NCBI RefSeq assembly: GCF_000231405.2
Contig: NZ_CP007032.1
Span: 1,674,001-1,738,000 of the forward strand
Origin: Desulfitobacterium metallireducens DSM 15288
GTDB taxonomy: Bacteria; Bacillota; Desulfitobacteriia; Desulfitobacteriales; Desulfitobacteriaceae
DNA length: 64,000 nucleotides
Direction: 5' to 3'
Shown piece by piece: positions 8,311-18,310 of the stretch (within the stretch, counting starts at the first letter, position 1; each line of letters opens with the position of its first letter). The notes below the pieces were generated by a model that saw only the letters and a program-made list of their open reading frames with translations, was not told where the DNA came from and did no database searches. The position numbers and the translations under genes were made by a program.

Positions 8311-10155
8311 TTATCCTAGTGCTTTTTCCAGGATCTCGTTTAGTCGATTAACCATGCCACGCGGATCCACAATAATACCTGCCGCGATTTGGGCATTGGC
8401 AAAGAGTTGTTCCACAGCGACTTGTGCAAAAGAATCCTCTCTTTTACGCAAATCGTTGAGGCGTAGAATCAACGCATGTTGAGGATTAATTTCTAAGATT
8501 CCAGCAGGAACATCCTGTAAATCCCGGTTCATCATTTGCATCATTCTTTGCATGCTGTGCGATCCAAAAGGGCTTAAAATGAGAGCAGGACTATCAATAA
8601 GGCGTTTCGACTCGCGAATTTCAGTGACTTTCGTTCCGAGAAGCTCTTTTAACCATTCGTTAAAGCTTTCGAGCTCGTCACCTTCTAGCCCCTCTTGTCC
8701 ATCAACTTTATTTTCATCACGCGTTAGATTTAGATCCGCTTGATCAGCGGAAATCAGCTTTTTACCCTCAAATTCACCGACCGTCATGAGAACATAATCA
8801 TCGATTGAATCGCGGGTATAAATGACTTCATAACCTTTATCTTTGAAAACTTCAAGATACGGACCGGCTTCAATAACCTCGCGGCTCGGACCATTGACAT
8901 AATAAATGGCTTCTTGTTCTTCTTTCATTCGCTCTACATACTCAGACAAAGAGAGGAGGTTTTCTCCTTCGGTTTGGGAAGACTCAAAGCGCAGAAGCTT
9001 CATGATTTCATCGCGGTGAGCAAAATCGTTTGCAGCTCCTTCTTTAAGGAATATACCGAATTCCTTCCAGAATTCCTTGTATTTCTCGGGTTCGTTCTTT
9101 GCCTGGTCTCCGAGATATTTAAGCAAGCGACTGGTCACAACTTTATTTAATTTTGCCACTAAAGCGCTATCCTGCATCGTCTCACGTGAAATGTTTAAGG
9201 GGAGTTCTTCACTATCGACTACACCTTGCACAAAACGCAACCACTCTGGTAAGATATCCTTTGCTTGAGCTTGAATCAAAACTTTCTTACAGTAGAGATT
9301 CACGCTGGGTTCCATTCGACCAAATCCTAATTTTTCAATATTATTTTTAGGCACGAACAAAAGCGTATTAATATTGATGGGAGCATCGGAAGAAAAATGA
9401 AGACGTAAAAGAGGTTCATCATAGGCATTAGCAATAAACTTATAGAATTCAGTATACTCCTCTTCCGTAATTTCATTTTTGTTCTTGGTCCAAAGTGCCT
9501 GAACGGTATTTACATTCTCTCCATCTACACTGACTGGATAAGGAACGAAGCTTGAATACTGCTTGATTATCCGTTTCACTGTTTCAGGTTTCGCAAAATC
9601 CTCTTGATCCTTTTTTAGATGAAGAACGATTCGTGTTCCTCGAGGTAAGTCCTCCGTCTCTTCTACGGTATAACTTCCTTTTCCATCAGATTCCCAGATA
9701 TAGCTAGCAGCTTCTGGATGGTAAGACCGAGTGTAAATGGTGACCTTTTCAGCAACCATAAAAGCGGAATAAAAACCAACACCGAATTGGCCGATCAAAT
9801 TTAAGTCTTTATTATCTCCAGTTTCCGCCAAGTTCTGCACAAATGCCTTAGAGCCGGAATGCGCGATCGTTCCAAGATTCTCGGTTAATTCTTCCTTGGT
9901 CATACCAATACCCGCATCAGCAATCGTAAGCATATGTTCATTTAGATTCGTCGTGATTTTAATTTCCAAAGGTAGATCTTTGTCTTTGATGTCATGACCC
10001 GAAACCAGTTGGAAATGGAGTTTCTCCATAGCATCCGAAGCGTTCGAGACGAGCTCTCTTAAAAAGATTTCCTTGTCTGTGTAGAGAGAGTTAATAACAA
10101 TGTCCAGCAATTGCTGGATTTCGGTTTGAAATTCTTTTGTTTCTGTTTTACTCAT
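8311..10155 (-). CDS. htpG: Molecular chaperone HtpG (Hsp90)
   Basis: Cytosolic ATP-dependent chaperone of 614 residues, normal for bacterial Hsp90. The N-terminal GHKL ATPase shows ELVSNASDAMEKL (about 35), IADAGIGMTKEEL (about 77) and GQFGVGFYSAFMVA (about 122). The middle domain has LPLNISRETMQ with the catalytic-loop Arg, and the C-terminal dimerisation domain contains SHSMQRMMQMM. ATG follows CAGGAGG. No CIRCE element is seen upstream; a SigA-like promoter lies in the end of the preceding diguanylate cyclase gene. Confidence 0.98.
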   Translation of the reverse strand: MSKTETKEFQTEIQQLLDIVINSLYTDKEIFLRELVSNASDAMEKLHFQLVSGHDIKDKDLPLEIKITTNLNEHMLTIADAGIGMTKEELTENLGTIAHSGSKAFVQNLAETGDNKDLNLIGQFGVGFYSAFMVAEKVTIYTRSYHPEAASYIWESDGKGSYTVEETEDLPRGTRIVLHLKKDQEDFAKPETVKRIIKQYSSFVPYPVSVDGENVNTVQALWTKNKNEITEEEYTEFYKFIANAYDEPLLRLHFSSDAPININTLLFVPKNNIEKLGFGRMEPSVNLYCKKVLIQAQAKDILPEWLRFVQGVVDSEELPLNISRETMQDSALVAKLNKVVTSRLLKYLGDQAKNEPEKYKEFWKEFGIFLKEGAANDFAHRDEIMKLLRFESSQTEGENLLSLSEYVERMKEEQEAIYYVNGPSREVIEAGPYLEVFKDKGYEVIYTRDSIDDYVLMTVGEFEGKKLISADQADLNLTRDENKVDGQEGLEGDELESFNEWLKELLGTKVTEIRESKRLIDSPALILSPFGSHSMQRMMQMMNRDLQDVPAGILEINPQHALILRLNDLRKREDSFAQVAVEQLFANAQIAAGIIVDPRGMVNRLNEILEKALG

Positions 10156-10190
10156 ACTGATAGCCTCCTGAAATTGTCCTTCACTATTCT

Positions 10191-10218
10191 ATTATAGTCA
10201 ACTTTGGTCAGACTTCAA
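10191..10218 (-). promoter_or_regulatory. Probable SigA promoter of htpG
   Basis: Minus-strand TTGAAG (10213-10218), 16-nt spacer, TATAAT (10191-10196). It sits across the 3' end of the upstream GGDEF gene. Confidence 0.55.
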
Positions 10219-10947
10219 GATTAACTCATACCCAACCACGCAATTTTTTGTCTTTTTGGCGTGATAAAGCGCTTGATCAGCACGTTGGACAATATCATCG
10301 ATGATCTCATTTTCATCTTTTATATGCTCTAGATTCCTTGATGAAACTACACCCACACTGACTGTGACTTTCTGAGATTGAACCTCTGGTCCGAAATTAT
10401 AGTTGGCAATAATTTCACGAATACGTTCCAAAAAGACTAAAGCCCCTTCATCTTCAGTACCTGGTAAAACAATCGCAAATTCTTCGCCGCCCCAACGAAT
10501 GATAGCATCAGAGGAACGTACATTTCGTTCAAAAATTCGAGCTATATTTTTCAAGACACTGTCTCCAGCTAGATGACCATAGGTATCGTTTAAGGCTTTA
10601 AAATTATCGATATCTATCATGGCTAAAGAAAATAAATAATTAGGCTCTTTAAGCTGAGTCCCCTTTTTGCATTTCTGGATCTGATACTTTAAGAAATAAT
10701 AAAATAAGCCTTTGTTACCCAGCCCGGTTAACGGATCCATTGTTGCATTCAATGCTAAGGATTTAAGCACCTGTCCGAGCAGAATTCCATTGATGATTAA
10801 AATCAAAATAACCCCTACCCAAGCCTTAAATTCATATTCACGCGGAACATAATGATTCAGAAGATATCCGATAATTCCCAACCCCACACCTAATAATGGT
10901 AGGATCAAGGGGGCCAGTTGAATTCCCGTACGAAACCAGCGTTTCAT
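10198..10947 (-). CDS. Membrane diguanylate cyclase (GGDEF)
   Basis: Protein of 249 residues: two N-terminal membrane segments (about 8-30 and 42-60) followed by a GGDEF domain from about residue 70. The active-site motif is RWGGEEF, the GGEEF form known to be active in many cyclases, and MIDIDNFKALNDTYGH carries the metal-binding Asp. No RxxD inhibitory site is evident before it. The frame is open to 11133, but that would overlap rmuC antisense; ATG 10947 with AAAGGAG upstream is more likely. It makes cyclic-di-GMP at the membrane, and htpG follows after 42 nt on the same strand. Confidence 0.9.
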   Translation of the reverse strand: MKRWFRTGIQLAPLILPLLGVGLGIIGYLLNHYVPREYEFKAWVGVILILIINGILLGQVLKSLALNATMDPLTGLGNKGLFYYFLKYQIQKCKKGTQLKEPNYLFSLAMIDIDNFKALNDTYGHLAGDSVLKNIARIFERNVRSSDAIIRWGGEEFAIVLPGTEDEGALVFLERIREIIANYNFGPEVQSQKVTVSVGVVSSRNLEHIKDENEIIDDIVQRADQALYHAKKTKNCVVGYELILKSDQS

Positions 10948-11068
10948 TTGCCTAATATCTCCTTTCACGCCAAAGGGCATAGAAAAATATAAACAAAAAA
11001 AAGTCGTTGCTTTATGGTAAAGTAAGTACTGAAATGAATATTTAAGCAATTCATATGGAGGGAACAAG

Positions 11069-12394
11069 GTGACAGAGACTTTACTTATCGTTTCAACTGG
11101 GCTTACTGTTTTATGTATCTTCCTTTTGCTCATACTCTGGAATAAGATGACTCATCTCAATTTTTCTCAACTGGAAAATCGACTAGACTATTTAGAAAAG
11201 AACCTTGAGCGTCATAATTCAGTTCTACTGCAAGAAGTCGCTCAAAATCGTCAAGAAACGAGCAATAATGCGCGTATGACTCGTGAGGAACAAAATCAAT
11301 CACTCAAGCGATTCAATGATTCAGTTCTCACGCAAATGTCTGAAATTTCCAATATCCAACAAAATCAACTCGATAGCTTTGCTCGTCAAATGAATCATCT
11401 AACCCAATCTAATGAGCAAAAGCTTGAACTTCTACGCAAAACAGTCGAAGAACAACTTCTTCACCTACAACAGGATAATGCTCAAAAGCTAGAGCAAATG
11501 CGCGTGACCGTTGATGAAAAACTAACATCAACCTTAGAACAACGTCTTGGTGAATCGTTCAAGCTCGTAAGTGAGAGGCTAGAAATGGTCCATAAAGGGC
11601 TCGGTGAGATGCAAACTCTTGCTTCAGGGGTAGGAGATCTCAAAAAAGTCCTGACCAACGTTAAAACCCGCGGTATTTGGGGGGAAGTCCAACTTGGAAA
11701 TCTTCTCGAACAGGTTCTAACTCCTGAGCAATACGCCTTGAATGTTGCCACGAAACCCGGAAGTAATGATCGTGTCGAATTTGCGATTAAAATTCCTGCC
11801 AAAGATGGTGATAATAATACTGTCTGGTTACCGATTGATGCTAAATTTCCACTTGAAGATTATGAACGCCTTCAGGATGCTCAAGACAAAGGAGACCTTT
11901 CTCTCGTTGAAGAAACGAGTAAAGCACTGGAAAACCGCATCAAATCGGAAGCAAAATCGATTCATTCGAAATATATTGATCCACCCCATACCACCGATTT
12001 CGGAATTCTCTTTCTCCCCATTGAAGGGCTTTATGCAGAAGTACTTCGTCGTCCCGGTCTTTGTGATCTATTACAACGGGATTATAAAGTAGTGATCACC
12101 GGACCAACTACCTTAGCTGCCCTACTCAACAGCTTACAGATGGGCTTTAGAACCCTTGCCATTGAAAAACGCTCCAGCGAAGTCTGGAATCTACTCGGGG
12201 CGGTCAAAACAGAATTTGGAAAGTTTATCGAAATCTTAGAAAAAACTCAGAAGAAACTTCAAGAAGCAAGTCATACTATCGAAACCGCCACCAAAAAGTC
12301 GCGAACGATTGAACGGAAACTCAAAACAGTTCAAACCTTACCTATCGAAGAAAGCACAGTATTATTAGCCTCCAACTCAGAGGAGAAGGAGTAG
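11069..12394 (+). CDS. rmuC: DNA recombination protein RmuC homologue
   Basis: Protein of 441 residues. One N-terminal membrane anchor (about 4-24) is followed by a long coiled coil (about 30-185) and the RmuC domain with TRGIWGEVQLGNLLEQVL, VWLPIDAKFPLEDYERL and the FLPIEGLYAEVLR block. RmuC proteins have a PD-(D/E)xK-like nuclease fold and limit inversions at short inverted repeats in E. coli. Start is GTG with GGAGGG 6 nt ahead. It is transcribed divergently from the diguanylate cyclase gene, leaving 121 nt for two promoters. Confidence 0.95.
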   Translation: MTETLLIVSTGLTVLCIFLLLILWNKMTHLNFSQLENRLDYLEKNLERHNSVLLQEVAQNRQETSNNARMTREEQNQSLKRFNDSVLTQMSEISNIQQNQLDSFARQMNHLTQSNEQKLELLRKTVEEQLLHLQQDNAQKLEQMRVTVDEKLTSTLEQRLGESFKLVSERLEMVHKGLGEMQTLASGVGDLKKVLTNVKTRGIWGEVQLGNLLEQVLTPEQYALNVATKPGSNDRVEFAIKIPAKDGDNNTVWLPIDAKFPLEDYERLQDAQDKGDLSLVEETSKALENRIKSEAKSIHSKYIDPPHTTDFGILFLPIEGLYAEVLRRPGLCDLLQRDYKVVITGPTTLAALLNSLQMGFRTLAIEKRSSEVWNLLGAVKTEFGKFIEILEKTQKKLQEASHTIETATKKSRTIERKLKTVQTLPIEESTVLLASNSEEKE

Positions 12395-12547
12395 GAAATG
12401 GAGTAGATTTCATAAAATATGGACAAAACTCACAGAACCAAATCATTATAACTGAAGACCAAGTGTCGATCAATGGGGAATCTAATCGAAATTTACGATA
12501 AGTTTAATTAAGTTGATGATCTTTTAATTCATGAACACGATTTTTAA

Positions 12548-13696
12548 TTAGTGTTTCGCAGGAAAGAAAAAGATAAATAAGGCCAGCATGACCGGAAGAA
12601 TCGCCCATAAGTACATACTGCTATAACCTGAAACCTGAGCAACCGTTCCAAGTAGAATTGATCCGAGTCCAATTCCTAAATCAAAACCTGTGGAATAGGT
12701 TGCACTTGCTGCTCCTCTACGATGAGGTAGAACTTTCTGAACAGACATGGCTTGCAAGGCAGGCATTGCTGCACCAAAACTTAATCCATAGACTGCTCCT
12801 GCGAATAGAAAAAAGAGAAGAGTTTTAGCCTGTGAAAGGAGAAACAAGGCTAGCATAACTCCAAAAAGGCCGGGTACTATAGCAATTCCGAAACCTTTCT
12901 GATCACTTAATCGACCAAATAACGGGCGCGAAATCATCAAGACAAATGCATAAACTGTAAAGAAGAGACCAACATTTGTAATTCCCCGCTGTTGGGCATA
13001 TAAAGCAATAAACGTCACAACCGAACCATACGGCATCGTTAATAATGAAACTATCGTTGCGGAGCGAAAGGCACTTTTTTCAAAAAGCGCACTTTTTCCC
13101 AGTTGAGGTTGAAGAGCAGGATATCGGATTCCGAGACTTAAACCCAAGGCTATCAAAAAAGCAATACCCGAGAAAGTAAAAACTCCTTCAAATCCAAAGC
13201 GTGAATGCTGGATCATAAAAAGGCCTAAAGCCGGTGCAATCGCCATCGCTAAAGTGGACGTCAATCCAAAATAACCCATTCCCTCCCCTAAGCGACTGCG
13301 AGGAATGATATCGGACGCTACTGTGTTTGCAGTTGTACTCGTTGTACCCCAACCAAAACCATGAAAGAAACGCAAAGATAAGAGCATTAGAACTGTTGAA
13401 GCCGCTATATATGAGAGAGAGAATAGACAGAAGAAGAAAAAGCCCATCAGAAAAATCTTCTTTCTTCCGAAGACATCGAGTGCCTTGCCGATAAACGGGC
13501 GAACCACCACTGCTGAAATTGTAAAAATGCCCACCACAAGTCCAGCCGTCGCTTCATTTCCTCCTAGGGCACGTGCATAAACCGGTAAAACAGGCATTAG
13601 AATCTGAAAGCCCATAAACATTATAAAATTGAGAAATATCAGCAACACAAAACTACGACTCCATAGCTTCTCGTCTGTCCCCTTCTCCTTCGCCAT
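12548..13696 (-). CDS. MFS transporter
   Basis: Integral membrane protein of 382 residues with twelve predicted helices. It has the cytoplasmic loop 2-3 signature GKALDVFGRKKIFLMG and a related loop GRLSDQKGFG halfway. It looks like the sugar-efflux/DHA1 group, but the substrate cannot be told. ATG follows AAGGTGGGG. It stands alone between rmuC (convergent) and polC (same strand, 54 nt upstream). It is not closely similar to the MFS protein at 3892. Confidence 0.85.
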   Translation of the reverse strand: MAKEKGTDEKLWSRSFVLLIFLNFIMFMGFQILMPVLPVYARALGGNEATAGLVVGIFTISAVVVRPFIGKALDVFGRKKIFLMGFFFFCLFSLSYIAASTVLMLLSLRFFHGFGWGTTSTTANTVASDIIPRSRLGEGMGYFGLTSTLAMAIAPALGLFMIQHSRFGFEGVFTFSGIAFLIALGLSLGIRYPALQPQLGKSALFEKSAFRSATIVSLLTMPYGSVVTFIALYAQQRGITNVGLFFTVYAFVLMISRPLFGRLSDQKGFGIAIVPGLFGVMLALFLLSQAKTLLFFLFAGAVYGLSFGAAMPALQAMSVQKVLPHRRGAASATYSTGFDLGIGLGSILLGTVAQVSGYSSMYLWAILPVMLALFIFFFPAKH

Positions 13697-13750
13697 TGTT
13701 TCCCCACCTTAATTCTTATACAACTCAAATTTTGCTTGGACTTTTACTCG

Positions 13751-16700
13751 CTAGATTATATCAAAGAGACTCATTTGATCACTTTCTTGAATACCGTTTA
13801 AACAGCCAAATTTTCTAAGTAAATCTATGGCAGAATTCCCAATCTTAGCACGTCTCTTTACATCCTCAATGGAGTTGAAGGGCTTTTCTTGGGCCGCGTT
13901 AAATATACCTTCCGCAGCGACGGTTCCCATACCGGATATGCTGTTTATCGGCGGCCTTAAACCATCCTCCTCAACCAGGAATTTTGTGGCATGAGATTTG
14001 TATAAATCAATGGGCAAGAATTTAAAGCCCCTTTCATACATTTCAAAAACCAATTCCAAGTCATCATATATATCCTTATCCTTAGGGGCAGCTTGATTGC
14101 CCAACATCTCAATTTCCTTCATTTTTGCCTTAACCTTTTCTTTGCCGAATATCATAAATTCGGCGTCAAATGCCTTTGCCCGAATGGTGAAGTAGGCTAC
14201 ATAATAAGCCATTGGTATATGCACCTTAAACCAAGCTATTCTGAAAGCCATCATTATATAGGCTGCAGCATGGGCCTTAGGAAACATATATTTTATTTTT
14301 TTGCAGGAATCAATATACCATTCCGGTACTTCATGCTCCCTCATTATCGCTTCATATTCAGCCCATTTTGGTTCCTTTAATGCTTTCCCCTTACGCACCG
14401 TCTCCATGATCTTAAAGGCAGTATTTGGCGGCAGACCCCTTTTAATAAGATAAACCATAATATCATCCCGGGTACATACGGCTTCACTTAAGGTCACTGT
14501 TCCCGCATCAATTAAGTCTTTAGCATTCCCCAACCACACATCAGTACCGTGGGAAAGTCCTGATATACAGATCAAATCTGCGAAGGTTTTGGGCATTGTA
14601 TCTAAAAGCATTCCTCTTACGAACTTCGTCCCAAACTCAGGGACTCCAAAAGTTCCAACCTTAGAATTGATCTGCTCTGGGGTAACCCCTAAGGCTTCCG
14701 TGGATGAAAATAAGGACATCGTTTCCTTATCATCCATAGGGATCTTTTTGGGATCTACTCCTGTGATATCCTGAAGCATTCTTATTACTGTAGGGTCATC
14801 ATGACCCAATATATCCAGCTTTAATAGGTTCTGGTCAATCGAATGGTAGTCAAAATGGGTTGTGATGATATCCGAATTGGAATCATCCGCAGGATGCTGT
14901 ACAGGGCAAAATTCAAAAATCTCCCTTCCCTTAGGCACGACGATGATTCCACCCGGATGCTGTCCCGTAGTTCTTTTTATACCTGTGCAGCCTTTTGAGA
15001 TTCTGGCGATTTCCGCTTTGTTTGCTGTCCGATTCTTCTCCTCAAAATACTTTTTTACATAGCCAAAAGCTGTTTTTTCGGCTATGGTACCGATAGTTCC
15101 GGCCTTAAAGGTTGTACCCTTACCAAAGATAACCTCTGTATATTTATGGGCTTTTGCCTGATATTCTCCTGAAAAATTCAAGTCGATATCGGGCTCCTTA
15201 TCTCCATTGAAACCTAAGAAGGTTTCGAAGGGGATATCAATGCCGTCTTTAGCCAGCTTTTCTCCGCAAATAGGACAAACCTTATCCGGCAAGTCAAAGC
15301 CGTTTTTGCAGCCATAATCGGAAAAGTCCGAGTACTTGCAGCTTGGGCACCTGTAATGAGGTGGCAGAGCATTCACTTCCGTTATACCCGTCATATAGGC
15401 GACAACTGAGGAACCAACAGAGCCTCGAGAACCTACAAGATAACCGTCCTCGTTTGATTTCCATACGAGCTTTTGAGCGATGATATACATTACGGAGAAA
15501 CCGTTTTTGATGATCGAATCCAGTTCCTTATCGAGCCTTTGTTGAAGAATTTCCGGCAAGGGTTCTCCATATAGATCATGGGCCTTACTATATGCAATAT
15601 CCTTAATGGTCTGCTCACAACCTTCAATATGAGGTGGGCATTTCTCCTGGGAAATAGGACTGATCGACTCACACATATCGGAGATCATATTGGTGTTGGT
15701 TACAACCACCTCATAGGCCTTTTCCTCTCCTAAATAGGAAAATTCCTCAAGCATTTCGTCGGTCGTTTTTAAATATAAGGGTGCCTGACTATCTGCATCC
15801 TTGAAGCCCTGACCTGCTTCCAGAATGCGTCTATAGATCTCGTCTTCAGGATCCATGAAGTGAACATCTCCCGTAGCAACGACGGGCTTGTTTAATTTTT
15901 CACCCAAACGAACAATTTCTTGATTGATTCGCTGCAAATATTCTTTGTTTGGGACCTGTTCTGTTCTTACTAAATAATCATTATTCAAGAGAGGCTGGAT
16001 TTCTAAATAATCGTACTCCTCAGCAAGGGCCTCAATTTCTTCATCGGATTTTCCAAGCAAGATGGCCTGATAAAGCTCACCTTCGCTGCAGGCACTGCCA
16101 AGGATTAAACCTTCAGAGTATTTCTTATAAAGGCTCTTTAAAATCCGGGGTTTTTTATAAAAATAATCGAGATGGGAATAGGATACCAGCTTATATAAAT
16201 TCTTTAGCCCGACATAATCCTTTGCTAATATTATCGCATGATAGGTTTTAAGCTTTTTATATTCTTCCCTCTTCGCTCCTTCGTCTGAAGCCTTAAGGTC
16301 GATATCCTCAAGGGTTTCTGCTCCCCTTTGCTTTAGCTTTTCAAGCATTGCTTTGAACACCTTAACCGTGGTGTCCACATCATCTAAGGCTCGATGGGCA
16401 ACTTCCACCTTGATACCAAGATTTTTAGCAATTCTTCCTAATTTATACGTTTTAAAATCAGGAAAGATCTCCTTTGCTAAGGACAAGGTGTCCAAATAGG
16501 TGTAATCAAAATCGTAGCCTAAAACCTTGGCATTATGCTTTAGGAAACCTATATCAAATTCAGCATTATGAGCCACTAAAACGCTACCCTCAATAAAATC
16601 CAACATTTTAGGAAAGACCTTGTCTATGGTTTCGGCATTTTTCACCATCTCATCAGTTATATTAGTAACTTCCACAACCCTTGCTGGAATAGACTTTTCA

Positions 16701-18100
16701 GGATTTACAAAGCAGCTAAATTCATCAATTACCTTACCCCTTTGAAATTTCATAATTCCTATTTCGGTAATTTTTTCTGTAACAGCTGAAAAACCTGTGG
16801 TTTCTAAATCCAACACACAATAGGTAGTATCGATACTCTGTCCCTTGGCGTTTGTTACTGATGACTTTTTATCCGGTGCTAAATAGGCCTCGACTCCATA
16901 GATAACCTTCATGTTGGGGTTATCTCTTCCTAAAAGCTTATGGGCCTCTGGAAAGGACTGAACAACTCCATGATCCGTTATGGCAATCGATTTCATACCC
17001 CAGCTCATCGCTCTTTTAATTAAATCAGTGGCACTAGTCATCGCATCCATCTGACTCATTTGCGTATGCATATGCAGTTCTACCCGCTTAACCTCTGCCC
17101 TATCCAGTCTCTTGGCAGCCTTTTTCATGCCTTCTGTTTCTAATATTGTATTGGCGATAAGCTCAATTTCCCCTGAAAATTGGCTATAGCCTGCATTCCC
17201 TGAAAGCCTGACACCCTTAGCCGATTGAAGCCTGGTTAACACTTCACCATCTTCACCCGGTTTGATGAAGGCCTTACAGGTCATAGAACTTGAGCCATCA
17301 TATAAATCAAAAGAAATTAAAGTCTTTCCGCTTCTTAATTCTTTGACTTCGATATTAGATATTTCGCCCGCTAAAGCAATCTTACCCTCATCTGGTGTAA
17401 TGTCCGTAATTTTAATGATATGCTCCTTAATATTCGCGTTTCTGCCTAATATCAATAATGGATTACCTTTTTTTTCATCGCTTTCAGCCTTTATTTCCTG
17501 CTTTTTTTCTATAGCGTCCCTGGGCAATTCAGGAGGAGTATTACTTTGAAGTGTGGTCTGAACTTCCTTTTGAATCAGCAGCATTTCCTTTTCATATGCA
17601 GCCTCTTTCAGTCTTTTTAATTCTTCGTTGCTTACTTTATCAACAAAATTGATTTGACATACTATTCCGTACAAGTTTTTAATAGCCTCTCGGATTATTT
17701 CATCATAACCCCTAGCTTTTAATAAGTAGGATACCGCAATATTAAAATTAAAAGTTATCGTGTTATCTTCAGCGATTTCATATTTACAATTATTTATGGC
17801 TGCTCTTAAGATGGGATATTTATCTGCCAACAAAAGAACAATATTTTTAAGTTCCTCTTCTAGGGGTTTTTTATTCGTTCCCTCAGAATACTCCACAATG
17901 ATTTTAGAATCGTTTAAGGCTAATCTTTCTCTAATGAACGTATTAAGAGCTTTAATTTCTTTGATTTGAATATATTTATCAGAGCTGATTTTCATCTCCA
18001 GGGTTTTACTCTTTTCACTCACAATCACCGCTTTTACAATTGCAGTATTGATATTATCCCCAGCATCATAATCACTAAAAATTTCATTTATTCTTTTCAT
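13751..18100 (-). CDS. polC: DNA polymerase III alpha subunit, Gram-positive type PolC
   Basis: Replicative DNA polymerase with built-in proofreading, 1449 residues, normal for PolC. Domains in order: N-terminal domain, OB fold (about 235-325), split PHP domain starting with VELHMHTQMSQMDAM (about 339), DEDD exonuclease insert with LDLETTGFS (about 424), HNAEFDIGFL (about 508) and HRALDDVDTT (about 567), the PolC zinc module CPSC...CPIC (about 917-955), and the palm with EPDIDLNFSGEYQ (about 965). ATG 18100 has TAGGAAG upstream; the 29 extra codons of the open frame are not needed. The usual dxr/rseP/ispG/proS neighbours are absent. Confidence 0.97.
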   Translation of the reverse strand: MKRINEIFSDYDAGDNINTAIVKAVIVSEKSKTLEMKISSDKYIQIKEIKALNTFIRERLALNDSKIIVEYSEGTNKKPLEEELKNIVLLLADKYPILRAAINNCKYEIAEDNTITFNFNIAVSYLLKARGYDEIIREAIKNLYGIVCQINFVDKVSNEELKRLKEAAYEKEMLLIQKEVQTTLQSNTPPELPRDAIEKKQEIKAESDEKKGNPLLILGRNANIKEHIIKITDITPDEGKIALAGEISNIEVKELRSGKTLISFDLYDGSSSMTCKAFIKPGEDGEVLTRLQSAKGVRLSGNAGYSQFSGEIELIANTILETEGMKKAAKRLDRAEVKRVELHMHTQMSQMDAMTSATDLIKRAMSWGMKSIAITDHGVVQSFPEAHKLLGRDNPNMKVIYGVEAYLAPDKKSSVTNAKGQSIDTTYCVLDLETTGFSAVTEKITEIGIMKFQRGKVIDEFSCFVNPEKSIPARVVEVTNITDEMVKNAETIDKVFPKMLDFIEGSVLVAHNAEFDIGFLKHNAKVLGYDFDYTYLDTLSLAKEIFPDFKTYKLGRIAKNLGIKVEVAHRALDDVDTTVKVFKAMLEKLKQRGAETLEDIDLKASDEGAKREEYKKLKTYHAIILAKDYVGLKNLYKLVSYSHLDYFYKKPRILKSLYKKYSEGLILGSACSEGELYQAILLGKSDEEIEALAEEYDYLEIQPLLNNDYLVRTEQVPNKEYLQRINQEIVRLGEKLNKPVVATGDVHFMDPEDEIYRRILEAGQGFKDADSQAPLYLKTTDEMLEEFSYLGEEKAYEVVVTNTNMISDMCESISPISQEKCPPHIEGCEQTIKDIAYSKAHDLYGEPLPEILQQRLDKELDSIIKNGFSVMYIIAQKLVWKSNEDGYLVGSRGSVGSSVVAYMTGITEVNALPPHYRCPSCKYSDFSDYGCKNGFDLPDKVCPICGEKLAKDGIDIPFETFLGFNGDKEPDIDLNFSGEYQAKAHKYTEVIFGKGTTFKAGTIGTIAEKTAFGYVKKYFEEKNRTANKAEIARISKGCTGIKRTTGQHPGGIIVVPKGREIFEFCPVQHPADDSNSDIITTHFDYHSIDQNLLKLDILGHDDPTVIRMLQDITGVDPKKIPMDDKETMSLFSSTEALGVTPEQINSKVGTFGVPEFGTKFVRGMLLDTMPKTFADLICISGLSHGTDVWLGNAKDLIDAGTVTLSEAVCTRDDIMVYLIKRGLPPNTAFKIMETVRKGKALKEPKWAEYEAIMREHEVPEWYIDSCKKIKYMFPKAHAAAYIMMAFRIAWFKVHIPMAYYVAYFTIRAKAFDAEFMIFGKEKVKAKMKEIEMLGNQAAPKDKDIYDDLELVFEMYERGFKFLPIDLYKSHATKFLVEEDGLRPPINSISGMGTVAAEGIFNAAQEKPFNSIEDVKRRAKIGNSAIDLLRKFGCLNGIQESDQMSLFDII

Positions 18101-18255
18101 ATTACTTCCTAATTTTCTCCTTATTGATACTGTTTCATATTGTTTTAGGATTAAGCATATCAAGGGCAAGTTTTCTACTGTTTCCATTTTATCATATACA
18201 GCATCAATTCTGAGAACCTTTTTCTATGAAATCACGTATCCTAAAATTTAAAGAA

Positions 18256-18275
18256 GCATTGCGTTTTTGCAATGC
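18256..18275 (-). terminator. Stem-loop after the 18311 gene
   Basis: Perfect 7-bp stem with a 6-nt loop (GCATTGC/GCAATGC); the following minus-strand sequence is only moderately T-rich. Probable weak terminator. Confidence 0.45.
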
Positions 18276-18310
18276 CTCTGATTCTTTGCCAATTATTAAG
18301 CCAAAGTGCT

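Noticed and set aside
10156-10197. CIRCE element before htpG
   Set aside because: No TTAGCACTC-N9-GAGTGCTAA type repeat is present.
11069-11133. Overlap of the long diguanylate cyclase frame with rmuC
   Set aside because: An ATG at 10947 with a ribosome site removes the overlap; the extra N-terminal part is not typical of the family.
11482-11802. Minus-strand frame of 106 codons inside rmuC
   Set aside because: It is the antisense shadow of the RmuC domain and has no start signal.
15949-16251. 100-codon plus-strand frame inside polC
   Set aside because: Antisense to a conserved region of PolC; no ribosome site.
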